From contig CAJQUN010001307.1 in assembly GCA_907163345.1 (NCBI GenBank), forward strand, positions 16,001 to 80,000: 64,000 bases of DNA. Direction: 5' to 3'. A program made the translations under genes and the position numbers. The notes below the pieces were generated by a model. The model had not been told where the DNA came from. It was given only the letters and a program-made list of their open reading frames with translations, and made no database searches. Of this stretch, positions 11,352-23,650 are shown in pieces; positions within the stretch are counted from its first letter, which is position 1, and each line of letters starts with the position of its first letter. This DNA is from Haberlea rhodopensis. Lineage: Eukaryota > Streptophyta > Magnoliopsida > Lamiales > Gesneriaceae.

Positions 11352-12070
11352 GGATGCAATACAAACTAGGTGATAATATGTCTCTACGTGAATAACATGA
11401 TAATTGTTGGTAATAACAATAACATCAAAATTACCAAGAAAATGTTATCGCAAATTTTTGCGGTGAAAGATTGCCGATGTGATTCTTGGGATGAAAATCA
11501 CCAAACATGCATATGGCTATTTTCTCTCCCAGAATCATTATGTCGAGAAGATACTTGACAAGTTTGACAAGGGAAATAATATCATCGCGAGAACACCTAT
11601 TGAGGTGGTGTCAAATCTTTGCAAGAATCGCGGAGAAGATGTGCAACAACTTGAGTACTCTAGGGTCATAGGTAGTCTCATGTACCTCATGGACTGCACT
11701 AGACCTGATATAGCTAACTCAGTCAGCAGATTGAGCAGATATACAAGTAATCCCAGTTATGAGCACTGGAAGACAGTAGTTCGAGTTCTTGGATATATAA
11801 GATACACTACTAACTACGGATTACATTATACGAGATATCCAGCAGTAATTGAAAGGTACTCATATGCGAATTGGATATCGGACTCCAAAAATATAAAGTC
11901 CATGAGTGGATATATCTTTATAATTGGAGGTGCAACTGTTTCATGGAAATCGTGCAAATAGACGTGCATTGCTTAGATTAGCTATGTAATCTGAATTCAT
12001 AGCTTTAGATATTGTAGCAAAAGAAGTTGATTGGCTTCGGAGTTTCTTGGAGGACATTCCAATGTTTTGT
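11352..12070 (+). pseudogene. copia reverse transcriptase 3' part and RNase H
   Basis: The catalytic YVDD box reads YVNN here (LYVNNMIIVGNN), a change that would abolish activity. It continues with ILGMKITKHAYGYFLSQNHYVEKILDKF, RVIGSLMYLMDCTRPDIANSV, SGYIFIIGGATVSWKS and, after stops near 11961-11987, SEFIALDIVAKEVDWLRSFLEDI. These are the C-terminal reverse transcriptase and RNase H of the same copia element. Confidence 0.85.
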
Positions 12071-12404
12071 TAATAAGAACAAAATTTGGTAAGTGAATTT
12101 GAATGGTAAATTGGCTAAAGAATTCCCACATTGGAATTTTGAGACACTTCTGGTTTGTTTATATTGAGAAACAAATCAATATAGTGTAGTTAAGCAGAAA
12201 AGATGGGTGCCCCTCGACACACCGGGCGTATCGCTGCCGCAAAGACAACCCTATCTTTTTACTACTCGGATTTCTGAAATGACTTTTCACCTACCTGACT
12301 TTTCATCCACAACCAATGTGTGACAAATGTATTACATTGTATGTGGCGGACGAATCATGGGAGTTAGTATTGGGTCCAATCAAATCTCCAAATTCTCTAA
12401 TATT

Positions 12405-12616
12405 GTGTTTGGATGGATGTATGTATTTCATTTGAATGGACGGATTTGATTTGAAATAACTCATATCTTAGGTGCGTTTTAAATATATCACAATTATCAT
12501 TACATCTATATAAATTAGTAAAATGTTGGATTTTAAATACAGCAAATATAAATCCGTCTAAACAATTAAATTGATTTGAAATCGATGGCTTCAAATCTCT
12601 CAATCCAAATACGCCA
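12405..12616. mobile_element. MITE-like fold-back element 1
   Basis: About 212 bp whose ends are imperfect inverted repeats: left TGTGTTTGGATGGA..., right, read inward, TGGCGTATTTGGATTGAGAGATTTGAA. Inner arms also pair (GATTTGATTTGAAAT against ATTTGAAATCGATGG). There is no coding capacity. Confidence 0.45.
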
Positions 12617-12763
12617 TCTGGTTATATCATTTGTTGATTAGAGAACTTATTTGTCTGTGATCAATATATATTTATCTGTGTATGTCGTGAGATTCTGTAA
12701 GTGGTAAATATAATGTATGATGCGTGTGCGTTCACTTAAGGCTTCAATTTTTTTTAAAGAAAC

Positions 12764-12985
12764 TTTAGACATTATTTGGATGAAATGATTTGATGGATTT
12801 TGATTTTAAATCATTAATCCAAATTCATTCAAATTGTTTAGCTAATTTTGAAATCCATCGATTCTGAGTCCACGCTCTTTAATTTTAAGACATCTTTTAC
12901 TAAAATATTTCAAATTCCTAGTTATTGTAGTAATTTCAAATCAATTTTTGAAATGACATCATTCAGGCCAAATGCAACCTAAAAT
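12764..12985. mobile_element. MITE-like fold-back element 2
   Basis: The left end TTTAGACATTATTTGGATGAAATG pairs imperfectly with the right end, read inward, TTTAGGTTGCATTTGGCCTGAATG. Interior arms around GATTTGATGGATTT are also complementary. It is similar in style to the element at 12405-12616. Confidence 0.45.
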
Positions 12986-13760
12986 TCTAGCAAGTACAAG
13001 TTTTCTTCTGGTTTCCTTCTACTCTTACTATGAACAGAGTCCTTTGAGATGTAAGCCACCATTTTTTCGTGCATCTATAGTTTATTTTTTCGATTCTCAT
13101 TTAGAATCACAAAGAACAAAAGGATACCCGCTGAATCAACAGAATAATCCGCATTCAAAGAAAGTTCCGGCTCGTGTCGTTCCAACAACCAGCGGGGAGC
13201 ACCTCAGCATACAATCGCGCGCTATATGTCGAGTCTTTTGATGAGATGTATTCATTATCTGGGAAACAAACTTATATAAACCCGATTCAAGCTTCATTTA
13301 TGGACCAATAGAATATGATTCATATAAGTTGGGCCCAAATCGGGTGCATACAATTATTACCCATTCTTTGGTATTTAAAAGTTAACTTTACATGTATACT
13401 TCAATAATTAGCATGACATGCATATTATGTGCTTAGATAAGGATTTTAATGAAAGCACACTCGGTAAAACTATTTTGAAGCACGTGATTAATGGTTATTT
13501 ATACACAAAATTTAGAGCTAAAAATATGATATCAGACAGTGTGATTTTTTCTTCTCGTGCAGTAATAATGTAATAGTAAACGAACCCCGATTCAGGACAA
13601 GATCCAGAGAGGAATAGAACAGGAATTGTAAAATTAGTAATTTATAGTTCATATTTGAAATTATTAGGCCATACTTGGTCATATCTATCCTGTTTTCATT
13701 TCTAGCATCCTAACGTGTGTTTTGCAAAGGGTTTTTGGTGACGAAATCCCCCATGATTTC
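12986..13760. other. gene-free stretch
   Basis: An open frame at 12972-13241 has no recognisable domain, and its composition is only partly coding-like (PARVVPTTSGEHLSIQSRAI at the end). I cannot support it as a gene. Nothing else is evident. Confidence 0.3.
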
Positions 13761-13995
13761 TTCAATAAGCAGTTTACATTATGTGGTTTGAAAATAGATA
13801 GTTTAATATATGTGATTTGAATATATGCATTTTACCTCATTTTGTTCGTGAATATATGCAAAATATTACATCTGCGTTAGGGGTAATATTTTATGTTTTG
13901 CAAATCACATGGATAAACGATATTATTAACTCTTTTGCAAATATTATTGGTAATGATAAAAATGGATTTGTAAATATTGTACTTTGGGGCCGTTA
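13761..13995. repeat. fold-back repeat of the 'AGTTTAC-TGTGGTTTG' family, copy 1
   Basis: The left half repeats 'cagtttac..tatgtggtttgaaaata' two to three times. The right half carries the complementary form ('gttttgcaaatcacatgga-taaac'). The halves meet at a centre rich in 'gcaaaatatta...taatattttatgttttgc'. Related copies lie at 34340-34626 and 51481-51765. Confidence 0.6.
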
Positions 13996-14273
13996 CATTT
14001 AGTTTGCCCTAAACTCAAAAATTAAGGGTAGAAACATTAAAAATTTAATTAATGATTTATTAATAATTGAAAATTTAAAAAAATGAATTTTGTATATGTC
14101 CGATGATATGAAAATCAGAGTAACCGTCCACATATGTTTTCACAAGGGATTTATTTATGTATATCCTTAGGGCCATTTCAATGATTTTTCTTGACAATGT
14201 GCCTTCAGTATCACATAGCAATCTCTCGGACATGATATGAGATTCTACTAGATGTTTATAGGGGTGACAATTT

Positions 14274-14549
14274 TTTTTGAACTTATATTATATTAATAGA
14301 TCAAACGGGTTACAACGAGAGTCAGTCCAGACACGATCAAACAACCCAAATACAACAGTAAACACAAACACCAAACTAAGGCACTGACACAGATACTACT
14401 AGTAAATGTATGATTAGAAAATAGTCGAGTAACAATAAATGCCGAAAAACATACGACCATGACTAAGATGGTGCCGGGATATTCTGAGTATATCTAGATC
14501 CCTTCAACATTGAATCCAGATGAAGAACGAGTAAAAGGAAACTATAAGA
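14274..14549 (-). mobile_element. 5'-truncated LINE 3' end with target-site duplication
   Basis: A plus-strand poly-T (minus-strand poly-A tail) follows the 10-bp sequence GTGACAATTT (14264-14273), which is repeated exactly at 14550-14559. Read on the minus strand, the 276-bp body ends CCCGTTTGATCTATTAATAT...TTCAAAAAAAA, the usual 3' end of plant L1-type LINEs. These are the hallmarks of target-primed reverse transcription. Confidence 0.8.
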
Positions 14550-14559
14550 GTGACAATTT

Positions 14560-15310
14560 AAGAAGTTTGAATAAAGAACCTGATGCCATATGCAATAGGG
14601 ACATTAAATGTCCACTGCATTTAATTTAGTTAATTGAAACAAAAGTGTAACTTGAATGTTTTTAATTGTTCGACTTTAGCATTTCTTGAAAGTGTTTTCC
14701 TCCTCATGTTATTTTTCCAAACTCATCAATTCTACATGTTTGTACGAAACATATATTTTAAAGTGTCTTTTAGTTTTTAGTTTTCTACTTTTGAAGAAAT
14801 ATTCCAATCTTGAAAAAATAAAAATAAAAGTTTATCATACGTATATCCATCCCGTGTCAACTTCTTTAACTGAAAGAATGTTTTGGATTAATTTTGAAAA
14901 ACTGTTTATCAGTTTTTCACATAAAAAAACAAATTTTTGGTGATTAATTTTCTTGTTTCTGTTATTGATTGTCAAAAAAAAAAAGGTAAAAATAGAAATA
15001 GATATATATTTTAAGTTGATCGGTGACAATTTTCTAATAAACTGAATTTCAAAAAATCATGTTTTATTTAATATTAAACATAAATTTTTTTTATTTAAAA
15101 TCATTTTTTTCCTATTTGAAGCAAATAAACAACAACGAGCAAACTCCATTGCTCATTGGTCACTCTCTAAACCACTCCTTAGCACCAATTCGTGTTCACC
15201 AACATGCCTAAGTCTAACCCACTTTCATTAAATTTTATGCTACGTTGCATTTTATATATTAAATCCATCCATCCGTACTATTTATTATATATAAGATTTT
15301 CATAAGTATC

Positions 15311-15312
<2 letters not shown>
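14560..15312. other. AT-rich gene-free stretch
   Basis: Small frames at 14686-14943 and 14835-15029 are antisense to each other and of very low complexity. No supported feature is seen. Confidence 0.4.

Positions 15313-15369
<57 letters not shown>
15313..15369. repeat. (TA)n microsatellite
   Basis: About 28 uninterrupted TA units. Lengths of such runs are often unreliable in assemblies. Confidence 0.95.
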
Positions 15370-15371
<2 letters not shown>

Positions 15372-15835
15372 CAAGGAACTCATAAAACAACATAATAAAA
15401 TAATAAAACATAAAATAACAACAAAAAAAATATTATAAACTTTATTAAAAAATAAAAAAACACAAAATTATCCTCACATCAAAAAATCAATCGTCCTGAA
15501 AAACGTAAAAACATAAATAATAAAATTAACTTGATTTAAAAATTAAAAACAAAAAAGGTATGCAAACAAATAAAAAAATATTATTATTTCACCACATACG
15601 TACTCCTGAAAACACTAAATTACATATAAATAGGTAAATGTGGATGGTATGTTGGGATGAGACGCATTAACGTTAAAATATTATATTTTTCATTCGGCTC
15701 TGTTGGATAAAATAGATGAAGATTAACTCACATGATCTCGGGGTATGGGCGGGTGTGGACGGACGAGTGCGTCAATTTTCAAAAAAATTATCTATGGATG
15801 CATCTTAATACACACATAATAGATACTAGCAGGTG

Positions 15836-16126
15836 ACGCACACGCGTTGCGTGTGTAACGTAATATATAATGTATACGAAATAAATGAGACATATACATT
15901 GATTAATATTACAATTCAAAAGATGCAACAAAGAACCACAACAAACCATTGGAGGGGGTAGTTTGGTAAATTCAAATTTGCCATACCAAGGTAGTTAGTA
16001 TAAGGGGCTTAGGCATTATGCAACAAAGAACCACAACAAACCATTGGAGGGGGTAGTTTGGTAAATTTAAATTTGTCATACCAAGGTAGTTAGTATAAGG
16101 GACTTAGGCATTATAATATAGTAAGA
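15836..16126 (-). mobile_element. 291-bp non-autonomous Helitron with internal tandem repeat
   Basis: On the minus strand the element begins TCTTACTATATTATAATG (5' TC, at 16126). It ends with a hairpin (CACACGCAACGCGTGTG) followed 9 bp later by CTAG at 15839-15836, with host T next. This is the Helitron rule: 5' TC, 3' hairpin plus CTRR, insertion between A and T. The interior holds a 95-bp tandem duplication (15923-16017 and 16018-16112) differing at only a few positions. It lies about 330 bp upstream of the ZDS start codon. Confidence 0.8.
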
Positions 16127-16151
16127 TATATATATATATATATATATATAC
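16127..16151. repeat. short (TA)n run
   Basis: A TA run directly next to the Helitron 5' end, consistent with Helitron preference for AT-rich targets. Confidence 0.8.
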
Positions 16152-16452
16152 ATAAAGTTTTTAATAAATTTGACGTTTGCAGATTTACTAATCTTAAAAA
16201 TCATTGTTGTCGAATGTTGATAGTTAATATATTTTTTATTAGAAAAATATATATTTGTTTTAAGACAATATGTTTAGCGGCAATTGGAGTCTGTAGTGCG
16301 ATGAATTTGATAAATGTCCAAACAAATTTGGCAACACTCAGCATCTCTTCATAATAGATACCCCTCACCACTATCTTCTTCTTCCTCATGCCCTGATTGT
16401 TCATCGTTTTTACGACCAAAATTCAGATACAAACCCAAAACTAAGTGCGCCC

Positions 16453-19400
16453 ATGGCTGCTTCTGCTTCTCTTTGTTACCCGGCGTACAGGAACCGAAAT
16501 GGGTTCGCGGGATTCAGCAGTGGTCGCCGTGTGTCCACTCAGTTGACGCCTCGGGGACTTACAATTCGCTCGGATTTGGAGTCAAACGTCTCTGACATGA
16601 GTGTAAAAGGTAAATTTACTAACAAATTGATAGACGTGGTTTCTTCTGTATTTTGTTTTTGTTTTTTAGGTTTTTGTAACTGCGTGTTACTTTAGTTCTT
16701 GAGCATAACTCATGAAATTTTATTGATTGAACCGATATATGTTAATTGATATTTTCACGTTTTTACTTTCTGTGGCTTTGATACGGTGTTTACAAGAAGA
16801 AAATTTACTTTGAGTATCCTCCTCTCCCATGGCTACCGTGATATCAGGGATCATTAGTTTTCAAACGGAAAACCCGTTGTGTTTTTCACAGTAAATGAAT
16901 TATTTGTGTTGCAGCCCCAAAAGGTTTGTTTCCCCCAGAACCAGAACATTATCGGGGGCCCAAACTGAAGGTCGCCATCATAGGAGCTGGGCTCGCCGGC
17001 ATGTCTACGGCAGTTGAGCTTCTGGATCAAGGCCATGAGGTTTTATATCACTAGTGTTTCTCGTTTCTTAACATCCAGAATATTATAACTATTTACTTTA
17101 TTAATTCATGTATTTCTAATGAGGATGAGTCCTTTTTATTGTTTAGTATGTGAAAATGTATGATATGCATTGCTTTGGTGTTTTCAGGTTGATATCTATG
17201 AATCAAGGTCGTTCATTGGTGGAAAAGTAGGTTCCTTTGTTGACAGGAAGGGAAACCACATTGAGATGGGGCTACATGTTTTTTTTGGTTGCTATAATAA
17301 TCTTTTTCGCTTGATGAAAAAGGTAGAAATTTTTTACTAAAAAGTTTCAGATTGTATTTAGTTCCTGTCAGCATCTTGAGAAAAATTGTCCAAATATTAG
17401 AATAGTTAATTGCATGATGATTATCAGAATTATCGGAAAAACTGATATCTTCTTTCATTCTTTACAATAAATTTATACAAATAATTACATATCTACAAAA
17501 GGAACCCTTCAATTAAGGGATTAAATTATTCATTTTTAAAATCCTTTGATAGATAGAACCCCTCCAATTCACCCACAATCACCCACAATTCCATCCATTT
17601 TGACAATGATTCATTTTTGTTTGTAAGTGACGAACCATGTGTTCTCTGAGGATCTGCTTTCCTTTTGAATATCTGTTGGCTGGTCTCTAATAGCTGTGCT
17701 AGAAGGGACATCATGTACCAGAAGGAAAAAGTGGTTAGGTTGGGATTGTCCATAAGAACAAGGAAGTTTATAAGAAATGAAAAGGAACAGCAGTCTAAAG
17801 CAAATACCTTCACCTACTGCGGATAGTGTGTTGTTCATATGTCTCAAATGCGCAATCACAAGTTTAAGAAAGAATTATCATACACAATTACTGATTCTAC
17901 GGGATAACATTATACTGAGCCACTTCCATAATCAACAATTGCCAAAATCTCTTGCATAAAACTTGTCTTTTACATTTTTACCAAATGTGTGATGTTCAGA
18001 TCTAAAAATGTTGATTGAGTTACAAGCAGTGAGCTGTTCATGGAGCTTCTCTTCGAGTTCTCATGAAAGCTTTTGGAAAAAACTGATCTTATTTGGTGAA
18101 CCTGTAATGGTTCAGTGATATCTCAAAATCAAGTGGAAGGGAGAAGGGCATATTTCACACTTACATTCTCTAATATGAAGCAAAGCTCTAACGGGGTAAT
18201 ACCTCCTTATGAAAAATGGGAACTCTAGCTAAAACAGATGAGATGATTCGGAGTATTCTCGGTTTCAAAGTCAATATGCTGCTGAAGTCCTTCTGAAAGC
18301 TTGGGTGTTTTAAAATCAGTTGTCCTACCTTTTTAAATGGATTATTCCATTCAACCTTCTTTATATTCCTATCTTTTTTGAATTATTCCATTCAACCTTC
18401 TTTGTGTTCCTATCTTATTGTAAATGGACCATGGATCCGCGTGATTGAGTATGAAAACTTCTGGTACATGTATACTCCATCTGTCATACCCTTAATCAGT
18501 TTTACAGGTCTGCCTTATGAATTACTGAGATATGCCATGATGCTTTATGTGGATTCATGAATTCAGCTGATTATTGAGTGCGAATGATATCTGATTATTT
18601 TTATGAATTCTACCAAATCCAGGTGGGTGCTAGTAAAAATCTCCTTGTGAAGGATCATTCTCACACTTTTGTTAACCAAGGGGGTGAAATTGGCGGTATG
18701 ATGAATACTTGATTCAAAAGTACTCTAAAGAATATGTACTAAATTTTTTTGGCGTAGTGCTTGAAGAAAAATGCTGTTTGTGAGTAGTTAATTTAATCAA
18801 ACACTGAATAGCTATCGAAGCCTATATTTAACTCCAGAACTTGATTTCCGTTCCCCTATTGGAGCACCAATACATGGAATTCGTGCATTTTTGACGACAA
18901 ACCAGCTCAAGGTACTTATAATTTTACTATTTATTTACTTATGCATGCCGCTGAAGTTAATATTTCCATATTTATGTTTGCTGCTGAAGTTAATACTTCT
19001 TCTGCTGTGAAAGAACATTTTGTGACTAAATTCATAATCTAACCCGGTCACCCCTAATTTTCGTGTTCACAATCATTATAAATTTGTTTTCGACATTATA
19101 GCATATTTCCAGGATGTAGTTTGTTCTTTCATTGTAGATGGAAGAAGTAAAAGCTTGTAAATATCTTTTTATTAATAGTTGTCTTTCAAGCTGAATAAAC
19201 CATGTAAATTAATACTTAAAAGAATGGGATTTCTGAATGTATCCTCTTTTGTTGTTTGCAGACTTATGATAAAGCAAGAAATGCTGTGGCTCTAGCCCTT
19301 AGTCCCGTCGTGAGGGCCCTTGTTGATCCAGATGGAGCAATGAATGACATACGTAACCTGGATAATGTTTGTGTTCTCTCTCATATGTCGTTTCTTTCAT

Positions 19401-22400
19401 TCCAGTTTATCTCTAAATTTACATTGGTAGTGTGAACGAGTGGACGAGTAAAGTGTTTTAGAGATCGTGGTACTTTCAGTACCAACGGAAAAGGGAATGC
19501 CCCTACTCTTACTTGTTGCAAACCCTTTATCATCGTATTTTCTCTTGTTTCCATGATTACCATTTATTTGAACAAATATTATGTAATTTCTCCATGATCC
19601 ATTCCAAAGACATCTTGTATTTTCAACCGGATACACTTCCTTCTATCCTTTCTTTTTATCTCAACAACCAACCTACTTCTAAGATTTTTGTCCCATGATT
19701 TGAGGCTAATTAAAGTGACTTTAAGAGCCTTGAGCGGCTTCTCTCTTAGAATAATGGGTTGCTCATTGAGTATGAAAACCCCTTGCAAAGCAGCTAAGTG
19801 TGCTAGTTGGTGATGTACTTTTATGAGGAAAAGGACCTGTGTTTTCTGATGTTTTCTTGTATTATTAACTTCGTTATGTATTTGCAACAGATAAGCTTCT
19901 CTGATTGGTTCTTGTCCAAAGGGGGGACACGCATGAGTATCCAGAGGATGTGGGATCCTGTTGCTTATGCCTTGGGATTCATTGACTGTGATAATATTAG
20001 TGCTCGTTGTATGCTTACTATATTTTCACTTTTTGCTACTAAGACTGAGGCTTCCCTACTACGCATGCTTAAAGGTTCCCCAGATGTTTATTTGAGTGGT
20101 CCCATCAAAAAGTATATCATGGACAAGGGAGGAAGGTATGACAGCATTATAGGCTGAACTGTACTCGAAAACATGTTTATTTTTCACTTGACATGGGAAT
20201 TAATTTATCTTTTTTCTTATATCTTTGCTAGCACAGGTTCCATCTAAGATGGGGATGCAGGGAAGTTCTTTATGATAGATTGCCTGATGGAGGTCTCTAT
20301 GTAACAGGCCTTGCCATGTCTAAGGTACTTGTCCCAAATAATTTCTAAGTGACAAATCATGTCTTGCTAAGAAGAAAATTGGCTGGCAATCTCATCCTAT
20401 TTGGATATGCAATATTGAATCTACTTCTGTTTTTATGGCTTAGCATCCTCCATTTGTGACGTTAATGTTTTTTAAGGCAACAGATGGAATTGTTCACCTT
20501 TAATATTGAGCATTTCACAACTACAAGTTCTTGGACTTGGTTGCTTCTTCCTGGAGAATTCTCCTCTAGTGTATCTTTTCAAAATCATTGTGCTTTGTCA
20601 AAATACATCAAGTTTGGACATTTTTATTCGCCATTGATAACTCTCCATTTGTACATTGGATAGAAATATGTCTCGACAAATTTTGTTTTATGAAAGGAAA
20701 GGATAGACAAAGTGTTTCATGAATTAAATCTTTGTGGGTTTCTGGTAGACACGCCTAATACGTGTTTGATTCTTTTTTTTTTTTGCACCTTTTAATTCTA
20801 GTGATATTGAAGTACAATTTGTGCCACATTTCATGCATTCGAAAGCCTGAAATCAATATTATGCATTTATGCTTGTTGTAGAGAACTATTACTCGACATG
20901 GTGATTCTATATATATTTCGTTTTAAATTCATATTAGTTTGCTAATGTGAAAATGTCTGATGTGTGCGGCCAGACATGAGAACTTACGATGGTACCTTTT
21001 TTCAGGCTACCCAAAAGAAAATTGTAAAAGCTGATGCTTATGTCGCAGGTTTGTGACTTAAAATTACCTGGACATTTTCTCCCCTCCGAGATGTTTGACT
21101 CAAGGTTCTACATGTTTTATATGTGATTGCAGCCTGTGATGTCCCTGGAATTAAAAGATTAGTTCCTCAGAATTGGAGGGAGTGGGAATTCTTTGATAAT
21201 ATTTTTAAACTGGTTGGAGTGCCTGTTGTCACCGTTCAGCTTCGATATAATGGATGGGTTACAGAGTTGAGGGACTTGGAACTTGCAAGGTCAGTCAGCA
21301 CTATTTTAGCATAGGGAGTTTTGCTTCAGGTTTTTGCTCAGGTAACTCTGCATGAGCATCCAATTACATTCATTCTTTGATGGTCAGGCAACTAAGGAAA
21401 GCAGCAGGGGTTGACAATCTCCTTTACACTCCAGATGCAGATTTCTCTTGCTTTGCAGACCTTGCACTCACATCTCCGGAAGATTATTATCTTGAGGGCC
21501 AAGGATCGTTGCTCCAGTAAGCAACTTTGCTGTTATTTTCATTTGTTACCTTTCACCTTACGTCCATTAAGGATATATCATTTAGTGAATTGTCTTTCAA
21601 TTACGAGGTGGAAGACTAGTATAAGATGTTCGTTTCACCAATTTTGTTTTCTATCTGAACATTCTTGTTTTATGATCTTTCACAGATGTGTACTTACACC
21701 TGGGGATCCTTACATGCCACTGCCAAATGATGAAATTATAAAAAGAGTTTCAAAGCAGGTTAGTTTTGCTTCTGCATACCTTGGCTCTTCCAGGAAACTC
21801 ACGCAGTATCCCAAAATTGTGCAATATTCAAATGATAATTTCAACAACCAAAAAAAAAATGATGATTTCAACTTCTGGTACTTTTATATATATTGTCTTT
21901 TTTCCGACCAAAAAAAATTTCAACAACCAAAGATCTTGATTAAAATTGACAACAACTCACAAAAGAAACAGAAAAAAGGCATCACTATCTGCTGCTACTG
22001 CCAAGAAAGAAATAGGATGGGATAGGTGTTCTTATTTTAATGTTTCCTAGTGTAAAAACCTTGATATTGAACCATTTGCTAAAAATATTCTCTGAGATTG
22101 TATTCATCTGTTATCTGGTGACAATAGTTCACTATCTCTAGAAAAGGCTGGCCAAACCACAGGAAACGAAATTATTAAATCAACTAGCTATTAATAGAAA
22201 TTTGAATCATTGTAGAAAATAAAACAAAAGGCAACGAAATGTTGGAAGAAGTTTGAGTGAACAAAAAGCAATGATATTATTATATGAAGCATGTGTCTTA
22301 TGAATGCCTACGATAAATCCGTCTAGCAAAACTTTCATGCATTTGTTGTCCCAGTGTTTTATGACATGTTTCTATCTCATGTTCATATTACTGATGACAT

Positions 22401-22985
22401 CTTACTGGTATCAGGTTTTGTCTCTTTTTCCATCTTCCCAAGGTCTCGAAGTCACATGGTCATCGGTGGTCAAAATCGGGCAGTCTTTATATCGTGAAGG
22501 ACCTGGTAAAGATCCATTCAGGCCTGACCAGAAGACTCCAGTAAAAAACTTCTTCCTTGCTGGTTCCTATACAAAACAGGTCTGTCTTGCATTTGAATAC
22601 TCCCAAATTCGAGCAATTATGCTTCAGTTTGAATGTCAGAATCATATCATGGTTTTAGTATACGCTAATGCATGAACTATCTTACACCGGTACTTATTAT
22701 CTTTATCAGTTAACCGTATTGTACTACATAAGTGGTTTCTTTGCTTTTTCTTAGTAATTTTAATGGTCGTGTTAAGAAATACTAAATCATTTCATTTCTA
22801 AATTTTTTTTTTTCCAGGATTACATAGACAGCATGGAAGGAGCCACCCTGTCTGGTAGACAAGCTTCTGCTTATATATGCGATGCCGGGGAAGAGTTGAC
22901 AGCACTGCGAAAGGCTATTGCCATCGTTGAAATGGAGAAGGCCGGAACTGCTGCTAATACATCTGATGAGTTGACCCTTGTCTGA
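16453..22985 (+). CDS. ZDS: zeta-carotene desaturase, chloroplastic
   Basis: This FAD-dependent plastid enzyme desaturates 9,9'-di-cis-zeta-carotene through neurosporene to 7,9,9',7'-tetra-cis-lycopene and feeds electrons to plastoquinone. I place 14 exons by frame and GT-AG sites: 16453-16609, 16915-17039, 17188-17322, 18623-18695, 18838-18911, 19262-19366, 19891-20135, 20237-20324, 21006-21048, 21133-21289, 21388-21516, 21686-21758, 22415-22579 and 22818-22985. They sum to 1737 nt (578 residues), the usual family length. Residues 1 to about 50 form a Ser/Arg-rich transit peptide. The dinucleotide fold GAGLAGM (Gly76, Gly78, Gly81) precedes VDIYESRSFIGGKVG. Other family blocks are SKGGTRMSIQRMWDP, TKTEASLLRMLKGSPDVYLSGP and [23 protein letters not shown] near the C-terminus. 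The start codon is the first ATG in CCCATGGCT context. All exons are open and no defect is seen. Family assignment is near certain; expression is not testable here. Confidence 0.97.
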
Positions 22986-23221
22986 TTTTTCATATGATAT
23001 TGATACGTGCAAATACAAAGAGAAGAACACCAGGGAAACTGATTGGGCTTACAAAGTTTAGAAGAGCTAATATGATGGATTATTGTAATTGTATTTGTTT
23101 TTTAGCATTTCATAGTGTAAATTTGATTCATTGGATGTTTACTTTGATTAAGAGACGCAAACAAAAAAATTCGGAACATTTTCTATTTGAAACTACCACA
23201 CGTTGCTATGGACATGTTAAA

Positions 23222-23407
23222 AAAAGGGCAAACCAGGTGCAAAAAGCTCTCGCAATGTGTAGGGTTCGGGAAAGGGGTCAGATCACTTTGTGCCTAATTT
23301 GCACAGTCTTCCCTTGCAATGCAATATACTCTTTTTGCGACTCGAATCAGTGACCTTCAAGATTAAATGACAACAACTTTAATCGTTGCACCAATGTTTA
23401 TCCTTGT
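23222..23407 (-). mobile_element. tRNA-derived SINE
   Basis: Read on the minus strand the element begins near 'aaacattggtgcaacgatt'. It has an A-box-like TGGTGCAACGATTAA and a B-box-like GATTCGAGTCG about 35 bp later, followed by a tRNA-unrelated body ending near 'aggtgcaaaaagctctcgc'. This matches the Au-type plant SINE layout. It lies about 240 bp after the ZDS stop codon, possibly in its 3' flank or untranslated region. Confidence 0.65.
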
Positions 23408-23650
23408 GGACTTATGTTGAGTAACTTAAAATGTCACTTAGTTCTCAATTTGTTAGACACTTACAAATGGTGTATATTTGATTCATTAGATGTTTACTTC
23501 CATTAATCAGTATAGTGTTAAGTATTAAACTAATTATTTAAACGTACTTCAATTTTCATTTTCGAAACAAAATATTGAATTATGTCACACTTATATATAG
23601 AAGTATATGCCAGCATGTATAAATATTTTCTCCAAATTTAAAGGTCTTTG

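Larger units (their letters stand above)
6003..12330 (+). mobile_element. Ty1/copia retrotransposon, decayed, with nested insertion
   Basis: The order LTR, gag, zinc knuckle, protease, integrase, reverse transcriptase, RNase H is the copia order. The element starts at the break of the gypsy integrase frame. It has many stops and frameshifts, and its reverse transcriptase is split by the 9845-11351 insert. The 3' LTR is not intact: after the RNase H end near 12067 only short LTR-like phrases remain, such as GGGTGCCCCTCGACACACC at about 12207. Downstream of 12330 the gypsy sequence does not resume, so the distal flank has been lost or rearranged. Confidence 0.85.

Noticed and set aside
12972..13241. 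89-codon plus-strand frame
   Set aside because: No domain, no promoter or splice context; not supported as a gene.
21411..22025. 204-codon frame in the ZDS region
   Set aside because: It reads exon 11 in the wrong frame and runs through an intron; the true exons are explained by ZDS.
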